This document shows positions 35,543 through 43,843 of a DNA stretch of 64,000 nucleotides, piece by piece (within the stretch, counting starts at the first letter, position 1; each line of letters starts with the position of its first letter). The position numbers and the translations under genes are program-made. The notes under the pieces are model-generated. The model did not search any database and was not told the origin of the DNA. It was given only the letters and a program-made list of their open reading frames with translations. Source of the stretch: Clostridia bacterium (GTDB lineage: Bacteria > Bacillota > Clostridia > Acetivibrionales > DSM-2933); NCBI GenBank assembly GCA_026418275.1, contig JAOABQ010000049.1, positions 212,564-276,563 on the forward strand, in the 5' to 3' direction.

Positions 35543-36181
35543 TTGAACAAATCTAGAAAAAATTCAATAGTTATTTTGTCCTTATTAGCATTTATTTTAG
35601 TTGTGGGTACAATAGTAGTTTTCAGTAGTTCAAAAAACGAGGGGGAAATAAATAAAAGTGATTTAATACAAGTCACAAATGATGTGAAGCCACTAGTTCT
35701 AGATCATATTAAAAATAAATCGATTTTTATCAATGAAAATGTAGATTTTACTTTGGATTATATTGATACAATGAAAACCTTAAATAATAAAGTATATGTA
35801 TTTTATACATTTAAAGCAAGGGGTCAAAGTAGAATACCGAAAGAAATTTTAGAAAGAAGTACTTATTATGGTTTTAATGAAATGAAAGCCCAAGCCAATG
35901 GTAAATATAAATTTATTGATAGTGGTTTTGGTAGTTATGATAGTGTTCTAAAGAATGACCTAAAGTTTATTAGTTATTCTGGTCAGGGTGATACTGACTT
36001 CGGACTGATACTTAATAAAGATGTTGATAGACTAGAGTTTTATATAGATGATGAATTGTCTGGGAAACTGAACGTTGCAGGAAAAGCCTATTATTTAATG
36101 AATCTACCCGATACAGGAAGCAAAAAACATAAAATTAAAGTTTATGATAAGCATGGAAAGTTGCTTTTTACACAATTTTAG
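35543..36181 (+). CDS. Membrane-anchored extracytoplasmic protein, unknown
   Basis: The 212-residue protein has an N-terminal membrane anchor (SIVILSLLAFILVVGTIVVF) and an extracellular part without known motifs. TTG 35543 is chosen because AGGAGG lies 8 nt upstream and overlaps the in-frame GTG at 35534. It stands between the secreted protein gene and the subtilase gene on the same strand, 39 nt before the latter, so the genes are probably co-expressed. Confidence 0.7.
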   Translation: MNKSRKNSIVILSLLAFILVVGTIVVFSSSKNEGEINKSDLIQVTNDVKPLVLDHIKNKSIFINENVDFTLDYIDTMKTLNNKVYVFYTFKARGQSRIPKEILERSTYYGFNEMKAQANGKYKFIDSGFGSYDSVLKNDLKFISYSGQGDTDFGLILNKDVDRLEFYIDDELSGKLNVAGKAYYLMNLPDTGSKKHKIKVYDKHGKLLFTQF

Positions 36182-36220
36182 ATGTAAGTACTAACTTTTT
36201 TAAGGAGTATTGATATACCA

Positions 36221-37318
36221 ATGTATAAACAAAAAATTATTGTCGGGACTTTTTTTGTTGGAGTTTTTGTTCTACTCTCCTTTATTGTATCAGGCTCTAG
36301 TAATAATAAAGTTAAGGAAACTATTAAACTTCCCAAAGATGATATATTTTTTAGAGAATGGGGGTTATATAATAATGCCCAGGAAGTTGAGGGGCAAAAG
36401 GGAGACGTCGGGGTAGATATTAATATTTTAAAGGCATGGAATCTAACAAAGGGTTCTAATAGAGTTGTAATAGGTGTTTTAGATACTGGAATTGATATAA
36501 AACATCGTGAAATTTCCAATAATATCTTTATTAACAGAAATGAAATTCCAGATAACAAGATTGATGATGATAAAAATGGTTTTATAGATGATATTAATGG
36601 TTGGGATTTCTATAATAATGATAACACAGTATATGATTACGAATTGGCTGATTATCATGGAACAAGTGTAGCTGGCATAATTGCATCTGCTATTAATGGT
36701 GATGGAATTTGTGGAGTTTCACCAAATGTTAAAATACTACCTCTCAAATTTATGAATGGAAGTTCTGGTAGTGTAAAAGATGCGATAAGAGCAATTGAGT
36801 ATGCAAGTTCTCTTGGTGTAAAAATAATTAATTGTAGTTGGGATAATAACGTTTTTGATAAGGAACTAAAAAGAGTTATAGAAAAACATGAGGATATACT
36901 ATTTATCTGCTCAGCAGGAAAACAAGGGGCTGATTTAGATAAAACACCAGCATATCCCGCATGTTATAATCTACCCAATATACTAACAGTAGCTGCAATT
37001 AATAATAAAGGAGAATTATATAAAATTTCTGGTTATGGAAGTAAAGCTGATGTTGCAGCGCCAGGGGAGAATATAGTAAGTATAATGCCTGATAATAACT
37101 ATGATATTTCAAGTGGAACTTCTATAGCTGCACCTTTTGTAACAGGAACAGCCGCTTTAATAAAAAGTTGCAAATATAATATTAGCCCAAAAGAAATGTG
37201 TGCTGTAATAAAACAAAATGTGAAGTTGATTAAGTCGTTACAGGGAAAAGTGTCAACAGGTGGAATTGTGGATGCATATGCTGCGGTAAAAAGTGTCTCA
37301 ACGAAGGAAAAAAAGTAA
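36221..37318 (+). CDS. Subtilisin-like serine protease (S8 family)
   Basis: The 365-residue protein has an N-terminal signal or anchor (IIVGTFFVGVFVLLSFIVSG) and then a subtilase domain. The catalytic triad is visible: Asp in GVLDTGIDIKH, His in YHGTSVAGIIAS, Ser in SGTSIAAPFVTGTAAL. The oxyanion Asn is not obvious in the usual position (FICSAGKQGAD). No inhibitor-type propeptide is encoded, although the next gene could supply one. Its place near an AgrD-like peptide leaves open a role in peptide processing, but a general exoprotease is equally likely. Confidence 0.88.
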   Translation: MYKQKIIVGTFFVGVFVLLSFIVSGSSNNKVKETIKLPKDDIFFREWGLYNNAQEVEGQKGDVGVDINILKAWNLTKGSNRVVIGVLDTGIDIKHREISNNIFINRNEIPDNKIDDDKNGFIDDINGWDFYNNDNTVYDYELADYHGTSVAGIIASAINGDGICGVSPNVKILPLKFMNGSSGSVKDAIRAIEYASSLGVKIINCSWDNNVFDKELKRVIEKHEDILFICSAGKQGADLDKTPAYPACYNLPNILTVAAINNKGELYKISGYGSKADVAAPGENIVSIMPDNNYDISSGTSIAAPFVTGTAALIKSCKYNISPKEMCAVIKQNVKLIKSLQGKVSTGGIVDAYAAVKSVSTKEKK

Positions 37319-37358
37319 TTAGTTAGTTTAGATATGTCATAAGGTGGAGGATGTAAAA

Positions 37359-37826
37359 ATGATTTTAAAAAAGTATATCCCTTTAATATTTGTCAGTGCA
37401 CTTATTTGCATTAGTATCCCAATATTCGCAACTGTCTTTGCAAACAGAGGTTCAGAGGAAAAACCTTATGATATAGTACAAAATTTAAACAAAGAGGATT
37501 ATGCAGGATCGTATGTGGACGATGAAGGTAAACTCAATGTAAACATGATAGATGGAAAAAATATAAAAGAGCAGTTTAAAAATTATGATGTTAAATATCA
37601 TAATGCAAAATATTCTTTAAAGTACTTAGAAGATATAATAAATAAATTAAATGAGAAAATGATTGAGTTGGGTATATCTTCCATGGGGGTTTCTGAAAAA
37701 GACAATAAGGTTTACGTTTACTTAAAAAGTTTAGAAGAGTCCAAAATTAAAAAAATAAAACAAGTTGTCGACTCCCTTGCGATTGAATTCGTTAAAGAAG
37801 ACCCTAATCTTAGTATTCAATTTTAA
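37359..37826 (+). CDS. Exported protein, possible stand-alone protease propeptide
   Basis: The 155-residue protein has a signal peptide (PLIFVSALICISIPIFATVFA). Its mature part resembles propeptide-like domains of secreted proteases (EDYAGSYVDDEGKLNVNMIDG, then MGVSEKDNKVYVYLKSLEE). ATG 37359 has GGAGG 8 nt upstream. It follows the subtilase gene by 40 nt, so it could assist folding of, or inhibit, that enzyme in trans. This is inference from the sequence style and position. Confidence 0.6.
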   Translation: MILKKYIPLIFVSALICISIPIFATVFANRGSEEKPYDIVQNLNKEDYAGSYVDDEGKLNVNMIDGKNIKEQFKNYDVKYHNAKYSLKYLEDIINKLNEKMIELGISSMGVSEKDNKVYVYLKSLEESKIKKIKQVVDSLAIEFVKEDPNLSIQF

Positions 37827-38130
37827 GTTAAAAATCTGAGGTTTAATAGTTCCATCTTTTAGGTTAAGGAAACATATACAAATAAAAGGCTCTAAATATA
37901 TGATATGTTAATAGGGCTTTTCATTTTTCCTTCTACAAAATCACATAAATTTAGAAAAGACTCATCAGTTTTCCATAGAGTCTTTTGCATTGTCGAGATT
38001 TACTTAGCTCGTAATTTATTAATTGCTTGTGTTAATGTATTCACTAATTTTTACGGTTATTTCTGATTTTTAGACGAGTACGACTAAATATAAACAATAA
38101 TTTTAAATAAGTTTCAGAGCTAATTACGGG
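37827..38130. other. Intergenic stretch at the right end of the element
   Basis: No gene is visible. An imperfect AAAAGGCTCT/AGGGCTTTTC hairpin near 37884-37922 may terminate the subtilase operon. Confidence 0.4.
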
Positions 38131-38439
38131 TTACATATCATTTACCTTGCTTACTCTTAATTTAGCACATCCGCGTTTTGCATTTTTTTGATCTATTTTA
38201 ATAACTTCAATCGTTTTGTTAATAATTTTCAAAGCATTATTCTCTGAAAGTATTACATTATTTGCATTTATAAAATCAGTTACCTCTTTTTCGGAGATAG
38301 AATTCCTAAAACATTCTCCCCGTTTATCATAGTTTCCACAAACATATATTTTCTTTTTTCTATCCATTTTGCCTTTTAGATGCCAACCACACATGCCACA
38401 TATTAATATCCCTTTAAAAATATAATCCGATTCACTCAT
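38131..38439 (-). pseudogene. Zinc-ribbon fragment of a large serine recombinase
   Basis: The 102-codon frame begins like the recombinase zinc-ribbon domain: FKGILICGMCGWHLKGKMDRKK, then YVCGNYDKRGECFRNSIS, giving four Cys ligands. Neither the catalytic serine domain nor the long coiled coil is present on either side. It may be a relic of a second mobile element, or a small free-standing DNA-binding protein. It lies close to attR. Confidence 0.6.
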
Positions 38440-38514
38440 TATTTTTCACCAAATTGTTAACTTGTTATAGTTTAATCCAGTTTATTTTTCATTTTTTATA
38501 GTTATATTTGCTTC

Positions 38515-38532
38515 TAGTAGAAAATTAGTAGA
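38515..38532 (+). repeat. 18-bp repeat near attR, possible integrase arm site
   Basis: This TAGTAGAAAATTAGTAGA copy matches 23934-23951 exactly and lies 58 bp inside attR. Confidence 0.55.
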
Positions 38533-38552
38533 AAGTAAATAATAAAACAAAA

Positions 38553-38586
38553 AAAGGATTTCATTTCCAGTTATTGAAACCCCTTC
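38553..38586 (-). terminator. Terminator of the tRNA-Leu gene
   Basis: On the minus strand GGTTTCA and TGAAATCC form a stem followed by a run of seven T. This copy belongs to the element and replaces the displaced terminator at 23693-23728. Confidence 0.6.
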
Positions 38587-38592
38587 TCTGTT

Positions 38593-38679
38593 TGGTGCCG
38601 AAGGCCGGACTCGAACCGGCATGTACTCACGTACGCTGGATTTTGAGTCCAGTGCGTCTGCCAATTTCACCACTTCGGC
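38593..38679 (-). tRNA. tRNA-Leu (anticodon CAA), intact, containing attR
   Basis: On the minus strand GCCGAAG pairs with CTTCGGC, and discriminator A and an encoded CCA follow. The anticodon loop reads ACTCAAAAT around CAA, and a long variable arm is present as in tRNA-Leu. Positions 38590-38650 are the 61-bp repeat shared with attL. The 5' part is host sequence and the 3' half comes from the element, so the tRNA is restored. Confidence 0.93.
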
Positions 38680-38844
38680 GTTCATTAACTTGTTGCTATG
38701 ATATAGTAACATAAAGATTCATAGAAATCAAGAGGGATTTTTATAAAATTTCTACCATTTTAAATATAATATTATGTTCCCACATAACATGTTCCTCCTA
38801 ATAATTGGTTTGCAGCAAAAGAATATGCATCAATGGAAAGTTTG

Positions 38845-38872
38845 TTGACAGAAGGGAAGAAAATGGTATAAA
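38845..38872 (+). promoter_or_regulatory. SigmaA-type promoter of the RNA-ligase operon leader
   Basis: TTGACA (38845-38850) and TATAAA (38867-38872) are 16 nt apart. The predicted transcript starts near 38880, about 35 nt before the leader peptide start. Confidence 0.75.
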
Positions 38873-38914
38873 ATCTTTATAACAAATTAAGTGGTTATGA
38901 AAGGAGGATGAACA

Positions 38915-39031
38915 ATGTATAAAGCAGCTTTAATAAATAATTCAATATTGAGTATGTTTATTCAAGAGCAAGGTGTTTATTCTAATATACATTGGCTTAA
39001 TCCTCTATTGTATCAATGTAAAGACAGGTAA
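38915..39031 (+). CDS. HWLN leader peptide 1 (attenuator of the RNA-ligase operon)
   Basis: The 38-residue ORF has a strong ribosome binding site (AAAGGAGG, 8 nt before ATG) and contains IHWLNPLLYQ near its end. Two homologous ORFs occur at 47949 and 48229. The conserved codons (CATTGGCTTAATC) can pair with the left arm of the terminator that follows. The peptide uses 19 of the 20 amino acids, lacking only Thr. These features fit a regulatory leader peptide rather than a functional product. A RiPP precursor is the main alternative, but no maturation gene is adjacent and the nucleotide pairing would be unexplained. Confidence 0.75.
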   Translation: MYKAALINNSILSMFIQEQGVYSNIHWLNPLLYQCKDR

Positions 39032-39059
39032 GATTTAAACTTATTACATTAAACAAATG

Positions 39060-39100
39060 GTGGTTAAGTCTAGGAAAAGGACTTAGCCACTTTTTATTTT
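39060..39100 (+). terminator. Attenuator terminator 1
   Basis: GTGGTTAAGTC (39060-39070) and GACTTAGCCAC (39080-39090) form an 11-bp stem with one G-U pair, followed by TTTTTATTTT. The left arm GGTTAAGTC is the same in all three cassettes and can instead pair over 9 bp with GGCTTAATC in the upstream peptide codons. Confidence 0.85.
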
Positions 39101-39165
39101 ATCTAAATTGAACGCGATAAAGATTTTACATCGGTTTCAATTTGTGAAGTTTTGGGGGTGAAAAA

Positions 39166-40410
39166 ATGAAAGGATATAACTGGAATCCGGTATTTAACCT
39201 GCTGTTAAAAATAAAAAACGATTATATAGAAACATTTGGTGCCTTAGATTCCAATAGGTTTGAGGATTGGTTAATGAGACTTGGCAAAAAAGAGTATGAC
39301 AATATATTTTGCTGCTTAGAGGTAAAACAACATAACCATTTTATTTTAATTCGGTATGGGATGAGTGAAATGCATGAAAGCATGTGGTTAGACCCGGAGA
39401 GTATTTACAGGGAGTGCAGAAGTATTGTCATCGATATTGATAGGGAGCAATTGGTACTGGTTCCCCTTAGGAAGTTCTTTAACTTAAACGAGGTTGATGA
39501 AAATAGGCTTGAAAGGGTGCAATGTGAAATTCAAAATGCAAAGTCTGTTGAGATAACGGATAAAATGGATGGATCAATGCAAAGTGCCAGGTACTATCAT
39601 GGAGATATTTTCATTTCGGGAAGCATGGCATTGGATAAAAGCTGCTCTTGGAGGCTTGCGGACGGGTACAGTAAATTGACTCAAAACCATAAAAAAATGA
39701 TTGTAGAAAACCCGGAGTTTACCTTTGTATTCGAGTATATAAGCATCAAGGATGCACATGTCGTTGTTTACTCCAAAGAGCAAGAAGGCATGTACCTTAT
39801 TGGGATGAGGAATGTTTTTACCGGAAAACAATTATCATACAAGGAAGTATGGGATTTTGCAGTCCGGTACCAGGTTCCTATGACAAAAATAGAGGACCGG
39901 AGTTTTGACGAAATTATGCAAGATGCAAAAAAATATAAATCAAACGAAAAAGAAGGATGGGTTTTAAATATTGACGGGCATTTAATTAAAATAAAATGTG
40001 ATGATTATGTTGATCTGCACCGGGTATTAAATAAATTTTCTTCAGTAAACACAATCATCAGGAATATTGCAGACGATACATATGACGACTTAATTGGTAA
40101 GGTGCCCGAGAACTATAGGGATAGAGTAAGGCGCATCGCAAAAGTTATTTATACATACAGAAATAACATCAATGAAAAAATTGAGGATTATTACACCAAA
40201 GCGCCTAAGGAAGACAGAAAGGAATACATGACGTGGGTTACCAACCATTGCCCTAAGGAAATACAAGGATACCTGCGTAAAAAGTACTTGAATGAAGATT
40301 ATCATGTTTTAAAAACGAATTACATTAAAAGTACCAAGTATAAAAATCTGAGTGAGCTGGGGTTAGATCACGAGTGTTCCGCTTTATTTAATGATCGGGA
40401 GGAAGCATAA
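39166..40410 (+). CDS. T4 Rnl1-like RNA ligase
   Basis: The 414-residue protein belongs to the T4 RNA ligase 1 type. Motif I is EITDKMDGSM, with the Lys (residue 133) that accepts AMP. Motif IV is near KEGWVLNIDG and motif V is LIKIKCDDY. An N-terminal segment (CRSIVIDI) matches the region before the nucleotidyltransferase core. These enzymes seal tRNA anticodon loops cut by nucleases. It is the first gene after leader cassette 1, and its stop abuts the start of the kinase-HD gene. Together they resemble the T4 Pnkp-Rnl1 repair pair, with an HD domain in place of the T4 phosphatase. Confidence 0.9.
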   Translation: MKGYNWNPVFNLLLKIKNDYIETFGALDSNRFEDWLMRLGKKEYDNIFCCLEVKQHNHFILIRYGMSEMHESMWLDPESIYRECRSIVIDIDREQLVLVPLRKFFNLNEVDENRLERVQCEIQNAKSVEITDKMDGSMQSARYYHGDIFISGSMALDKSCSWRLADGYSKLTQNHKKMIVENPEFTFVFEYISIKDAHVVVYSKEQEGMYLIGMRNVFTGKQLSYKEVWDFAVRYQVPMTKIEDRSFDEIMQDAKKYKSNEKEGWVLNIDGHLIKIKCDDYVDLHRVLNKFSSVNTIIRNIADDTYDDLIGKVPENYRDRVRRIAKVIYTYRNNINEKIEDYYTKAPKEDRKEYMTWVTNHCPKEIQGYLRKKYLNEDYHVLKTNYIKSTKYKNLSELGLDHECSALFNDREEA

Positions 40411-41304
40411 ATGAATAAATTGGTTATGATGGTGGGGCTGCCGGGAAGCGGAAAAAGTACAATTGCAAAAGAGATAGCAAAAAAGTTTGATGCTGTTTTA
40501 CATGCTTCAGATGACCTCAGAACGGAGTTGTTTGGAAATCCGCATGACCAGGTTAACAATGAAATACTTTTCCAGGAAATGAATAACAGGATCAACCGGG
40601 ATTTATCGGACGGGAAAAGTGTTGTATACGATGCAACAAATCTAAGCTACAAGAAGAGAAAAGCTTGTCTTCAAAGTCTCAAAACCAAGTGCTATAAAGA
40701 GTGCTTCCTGGTTGCTACGCCTTATGAAAAATGCTTAAGCCGAAATAAGCTTAGAAAAAGGGTTGTTCCCGAACCCGTCATTGAGAAAATGTATAAGTAT
40801 TTTTTTGTTCCTCAGTACTATGAAGGTTGGGATCACATTGAGATAATTTATACCGGTGACGATCGTTATGATTTGGATGAACTCTTTAATGATTTAGATA
40901 CCATTTCCCAAGATAATCCTCACCATACATTAACCATTGGAAGGCATTGCAAAAAGTGTTTGGAATATATAAGAGAAATACAAGATGATGATACTTTAAT
41001 GATGGCTGCGTTGCTGCATGATATCGGTAAAAAGTTTACCAAAGGGTTTTCGGATTTAAAAGGAAATCCGACCAAAGAAGCGCATTATTACAGCCATCAA
41101 AACGTATCGGCATATTTGAGCTTGTTTTATTTAAAGCATTTAAATATTGAAAATATTCTTGAGATTACAAATTATATTCAGTGGCACATGCAGCCCTTTA
41201 ACCTTCATTCAGGTAAGTCGAAGAAAAAATTTTTGAATCTTATGGGTCAAGAATTCTACGATAACTTATTGAAGCTGCATGAGGCAGATACTAAAGCGAA
41301 ATAA
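40411..41304 (+). CDS. Polynucleotide kinase fused to HD phosphohydrolase
   Basis: The 297-residue protein has an N-terminal P-loop kinase (MVGLPGSGKSTIAKEIA, then VVYDATNLSYKKR) of the polynucleotide 5'-kinase type. The C-terminal HD domain (about 170-290) has ALLHDIGKKFTKG and HYYSHQNVSAY. The kinase would phosphorylate a 5'-OH end, and the HD domain would remove a 3'-phosphate or cyclic phosphate. That would prepare both ends for the adjacent ligase. Known HD-Pnk enzymes have the opposite order (HD first), so this is the reverse fusion. It starts one base after the ligase stop. Confidence 0.87.
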   Translation: MNKLVMMVGLPGSGKSTIAKEIAKKFDAVLHASDDLRTELFGNPHDQVNNEILFQEMNNRINRDLSDGKSVVYDATNLSYKKRKACLQSLKTKCYKECFLVATPYEKCLSRNKLRKRVVPEPVIEKMYKYFFVPQYYEGWDHIEIIYTGDDRYDLDELFNDLDTISQDNPHHTLTIGRHCKKCLEYIREIQDDDTLMMAALLHDIGKKFTKGFSDLKGNPTKEAHYYSHQNVSAYLSLFYLKHLNIENILEITNYIQWHMQPFNLHSGKSKKKFLNLMGQEFYDNLLKLHEADTKAK

Positions 41305-41315
41305 GGAGGGTTTAG

Positions 41316-41447
41316 AAGTACTTTCGATTAACACTAAACGAATATGATTTGTGTTTTTGGTATGAGAATCGGATTGCCCAATTTTTGAGACCATTAGAGG
41401 AAATGGAGAAAGAGATGGGTGCTGAATGCCAAGAAGATATTTTGTGA
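41316..41447 (+). other. Open frame without start, possible gene remnant
   Basis: A stretch reading YFRLTLNEYDLCFWYENRIA then QFLRPLEEMEKEMGAE has gene-like composition, but an upstream TAG and no start codon. It may be the tail of a lost gene between the kinase-HD and ATP-grasp genes. I do not call it functional. Confidence 0.3.
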
Positions 41448-41510
41448 AACTGGGTAAGGTTATTTATACACCCTAGGAATAAATGCAAAGGGTATGAGAG
41501 GAAGAATTCA

Positions 41511-42365
41511 ATGAAGACACTAGTTTTATTTCCAGCCGATTTTAATGATATTCAAGTGGTCGATTATTGCTATAAAGATGAATATGAAACAGTATTGGGA
41601 TTTCCAGAATTTATGCCTATTTTATTTGATTTTGATGCTCTTATCAAGGGTGATGAAATAAAGCTATATCCCAATGTTACGCATCGGGCAAATTGTATCT
41701 ACCGTGGATGGATGTTGGACTGTATTCCGTATGAAAAATTATATAACAATTTATTGGAAAGAAATATTAGACTCATTAATAGTCCCGACGAATATAAATT
41801 ATGTCATATGTTTCCCAAAGTTTATTCATTTATTGAAAAATATACTCCAAAATCCATATGGTTTGAGAAAGAGCAAGATATCGATGTTCATGAGGTAAAA
41901 GCTAATTTTGATAAATTTATAATTAAGGATTATGTAAAATCTGTGAAAGGAACAGGGTTCCCTAAATTTTTTCTTAATACAATAAGTGATAGTAAATTAT
42001 TAAGATACATTGATGAGTTTATAAAACTTCGTTCGACGCTATACACCGGAGGAATTGTATTCAAAGAATATGTGGATTTGAAATTATATAATGGTTACAG
42101 CAATGAATATAGGGTGTTTTACTTTAAGTCCCATATTATATCCGTAAGCAGGAATTCTAATCAGGCAGCCTCGTGTCCTGTGGTAGATCATAGTTTTGCA
42201 AAGAAGTTTAAGGGGTTAAAAAGCAATTTTTACACAATTGATTTTGCAGAATTGTCCAACGGACGGTGGATTGTTATTGAAACAGGAGATGGTCAAGTGT
42301 CCGGATTATCTCCGGATCAATACATATTTAAATTTTATGAGGAATTGGCTTTGTTTTGTGAATGA
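41511..42365 (+). CDS. ATP-grasp domain protein (RNA-repair associated)
   Basis: The 284-residue protein has an ATP-grasp layout. FIIKDYVKSVKGTGFPKFF is the phosphate-loop region, and IVFKEYVDLKLYNGYSNEYR carries the hinge and metal-binding Glu. RWIVIETGDGQVSGLSPDQ is near the end. It resembles the DUF4343-type ATP-grasp proteins found near RNA ligases and receiver-like proteins in bacterial RNA-repair loci. The substrate is unknown. A second ATP-grasp gene occurs at 57950. AGAGGAAG lies before the ATG. Confidence 0.75.
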   Translation: MKTLVLFPADFNDIQVVDYCYKDEYETVLGFPEFMPILFDFDALIKGDEIKLYPNVTHRANCIYRGWMLDCIPYEKLYNNLLERNIRLINSPDEYKLCHMFPKVYSFIEKYTPKSIWFEKEQDIDVHEVKANFDKFIIKDYVKSVKGTGFPKFFLNTISDSKLLRYIDEFIKLRSTLYTGGIVFKEYVDLKLYNGYSNEYRVFYFKSHIISVSRNSNQAASCPVVDHSFAKKFKGLKSNFYTIDFAELSNGRWIVIETGDGQVSGLSPDQYIFKFYEELALFCE

Positions 42366-42428
42366 TAGCGTTGATATATGTTTTTATAGGTTGGTAGGGC
42401 TTTTAACGTTTTTTAAGGATGGTTTGAT

Positions 42429-42788
42429 ATGAATGAAAGGATAAATATATATGTAGATGATTTAAGGGATTGTCCGAAAGGCTTTGTTGCAGCTAGGACG
42501 GTAGAAAAAGCTAAATATTACCTTGAAACCTTTGAAGTTGATATTTTATCTCTTGACCATGATTTGGGAGAAGATCATGAAGGTAATTTGGCTCAGACAG
42601 GTTATGATTTAGTAAAGTACATTTGTGAAAAGGGCTTAAGAGCAAATAGAATCTACCTACATACTGACAATCCTGTCGGTAGAGAAAATATGTATCAGAC
42701 TTTATTGGGGGCACAGAGAAGAGGCTTTATAGATAGCGATATTGAAATATTTTACTATTCTATAACGTATAATCGGTACTCAAAGTAA
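42429..42788 (+). CDS. Cyclic-phosphate-processing receiver-domain protein (cREC)
   Basis: The 119-residue protein begins INIYVDDLRDCPKGFVAART and has ILSLDHDLGEDHEGNLAQTG and IYLHTDNPVGRENM. It matches the cREC family, a receiver-like fold with Asp and His residues. The family was proposed from comparative genomics to process cyclic 2',3'-phosphates at broken RNA ends. It is a single domain with no output region, unlike response regulators. Its place between the ATP-grasp and phosphoesterase genes agrees with that role. Confidence 0.82.
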   Translation: MNERINIYVDDLRDCPKGFVAARTVEKAKYYLETFEVDILSLDHDLGEDHEGNLAQTGYDLVKYICEKGLRANRIYLHTDNPVGRENMYQTLLGAQRRGFIDSDIEIFYYSITYNRYSK

Positions 42789-42932
42789 TTTGTAAGGTGC
42801 AAATTGAATTGCTTTGATTTAAAGAAAAAAGCTTTAAAGAATCATTGGATAGGGGTATCATACAGTCTATTGAAAATGGACTGTGAATTATGTGGGTAAT
42901 GAAAGGGATTCTTAAACAAATAGGAGAAAATC

Positions 42933-43739
42933 ATGAGAATAGAAAGGCTTAATGAAGAGCCGGTTGAGTACATTAATTATAAAACTGTAGCGGATGATGG
43001 GCATAGGGTTATTGACGTACAACTGCCAATAATTATAGGTAAAATATCAGGTTTGCCGGAATATCTTGATGCTCTTATTATTACTTCAGATTTGCAAGGA
43101 ATCTTTGTAGAAAATGAAAGAGAAATGTTACTTGGTGAAGCAATAGCTGAATTCCTACCGCTATATACTAAAATTGAATTAGGTCTAAGCCCGAAAAACA
43201 TTGGAGTTTTTTTATGTGGAGACCTATATGCAACTCTTGAAAAAAAGGGCGGCCTCGGTGACGTAAGAGCTGTTTGGAATAAATTTAATAATAACTTCAA
43301 ATGGGTTGGAGGGGTTGCTGGAAATCATGATTCTTTTGGCAGTGAAATTGAGTTTGATGAGTTTAAGAAAAGGGAAGGAATATTTTATTTTGATCGGGAA
43401 ATCCAAGTTATAGAAAACATGAAAACAGCCGGAATAAGCGGAATCATTGGAAAGCAAGACAGAGTAAATAGAATCAGGGAAGAAGATTATCTGAAGATAT
43501 TAGAGAAGTTATTAATGAAAAGGCCGGACATCTTACTCCTTCATCAAACTCCAAATAGCCCTATAGATAACCTTAAGGGAGAAGAAAAGATCAGAAGTAT
43601 AGTTGAAAAGTATACTCCAACTTTGGCTTTTTGTGGGCATTATCATTGGAAAAAGGCATTAACAGAGCTCTGTAACGGAACTCAAGTTTTAAACGTTGAC
43701 TCACGTGCTGCAATTCTAATTAATTGCAATAAAGTATAA
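42933..43739 (+). CDS. Calcineurin-like metallophosphoesterase
   Basis: The 268-residue protein shows the metallophosphoesterase motifs in order: ALIITSDLQG, VFLCGDLYA, VGGVAGNHDSFG, ILLLHQTPN and FCGHYHWKKA. The first motif has Gln where His is common (SDLQG). It probably hydrolyses a phosphodiester or phosphomonoester in the repair pathway. It follows cREC on the same strand after a 144-nt gap. The ATG has TAGGAGA upstream. Confidence 0.85.
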   Translation: MRIERLNEEPVEYINYKTVADDGHRVIDVQLPIIIGKISGLPEYLDALIITSDLQGIFVENEREMLLGEAIAEFLPLYTKIELGLSPKNIGVFLCGDLYATLEKKGGLGDVRAVWNKFNNNFKWVGGVAGNHDSFGSEIEFDEFKKREGIFYFDREIQVIENMKTAGISGIIGKQDRVNRIREEDYLKILEKLLMKRPDILLLHQTPNSPIDNLKGEEKIRSIVEKYTPTLAFCGHYHWKKALTELCNGTQVLNVDSRAAILINCNKV

Positions 43740-43843
43740 TAAAAATAAGGTATTACCATTATGTTTAAGATTTCTAACTGAAAAGGCACTAAAAAGATGT
43801 TTGTCAAAAGCGGGAGTATTGAAAAATACGAGGAGGAATTATA

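Larger units (their letters stand above)
23737..38650. mobile_element. Integrative element inserted in tRNA-Leu(CAA)
   Basis: A 61-bp exact direct repeat (23737-23797 and 38590-38650) covers the 3' half of tRNA-Leu and bounds 14.9 kb. Inside, an integrase and excisionase lie at the left end. A RepA-like ATPase with iteron-like repeats and a ParB-like protein form a replication and partition block. Cargo includes an AgrD-like peptide, regulators and secreted proteins. I see no relaxase, type IV secretion or phage structural genes. It may therefore be a mobilisable or plasmid-like integrative element that depends on helper functions. Base composition is more AT-rich than its flanks. Confidence 0.88.
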
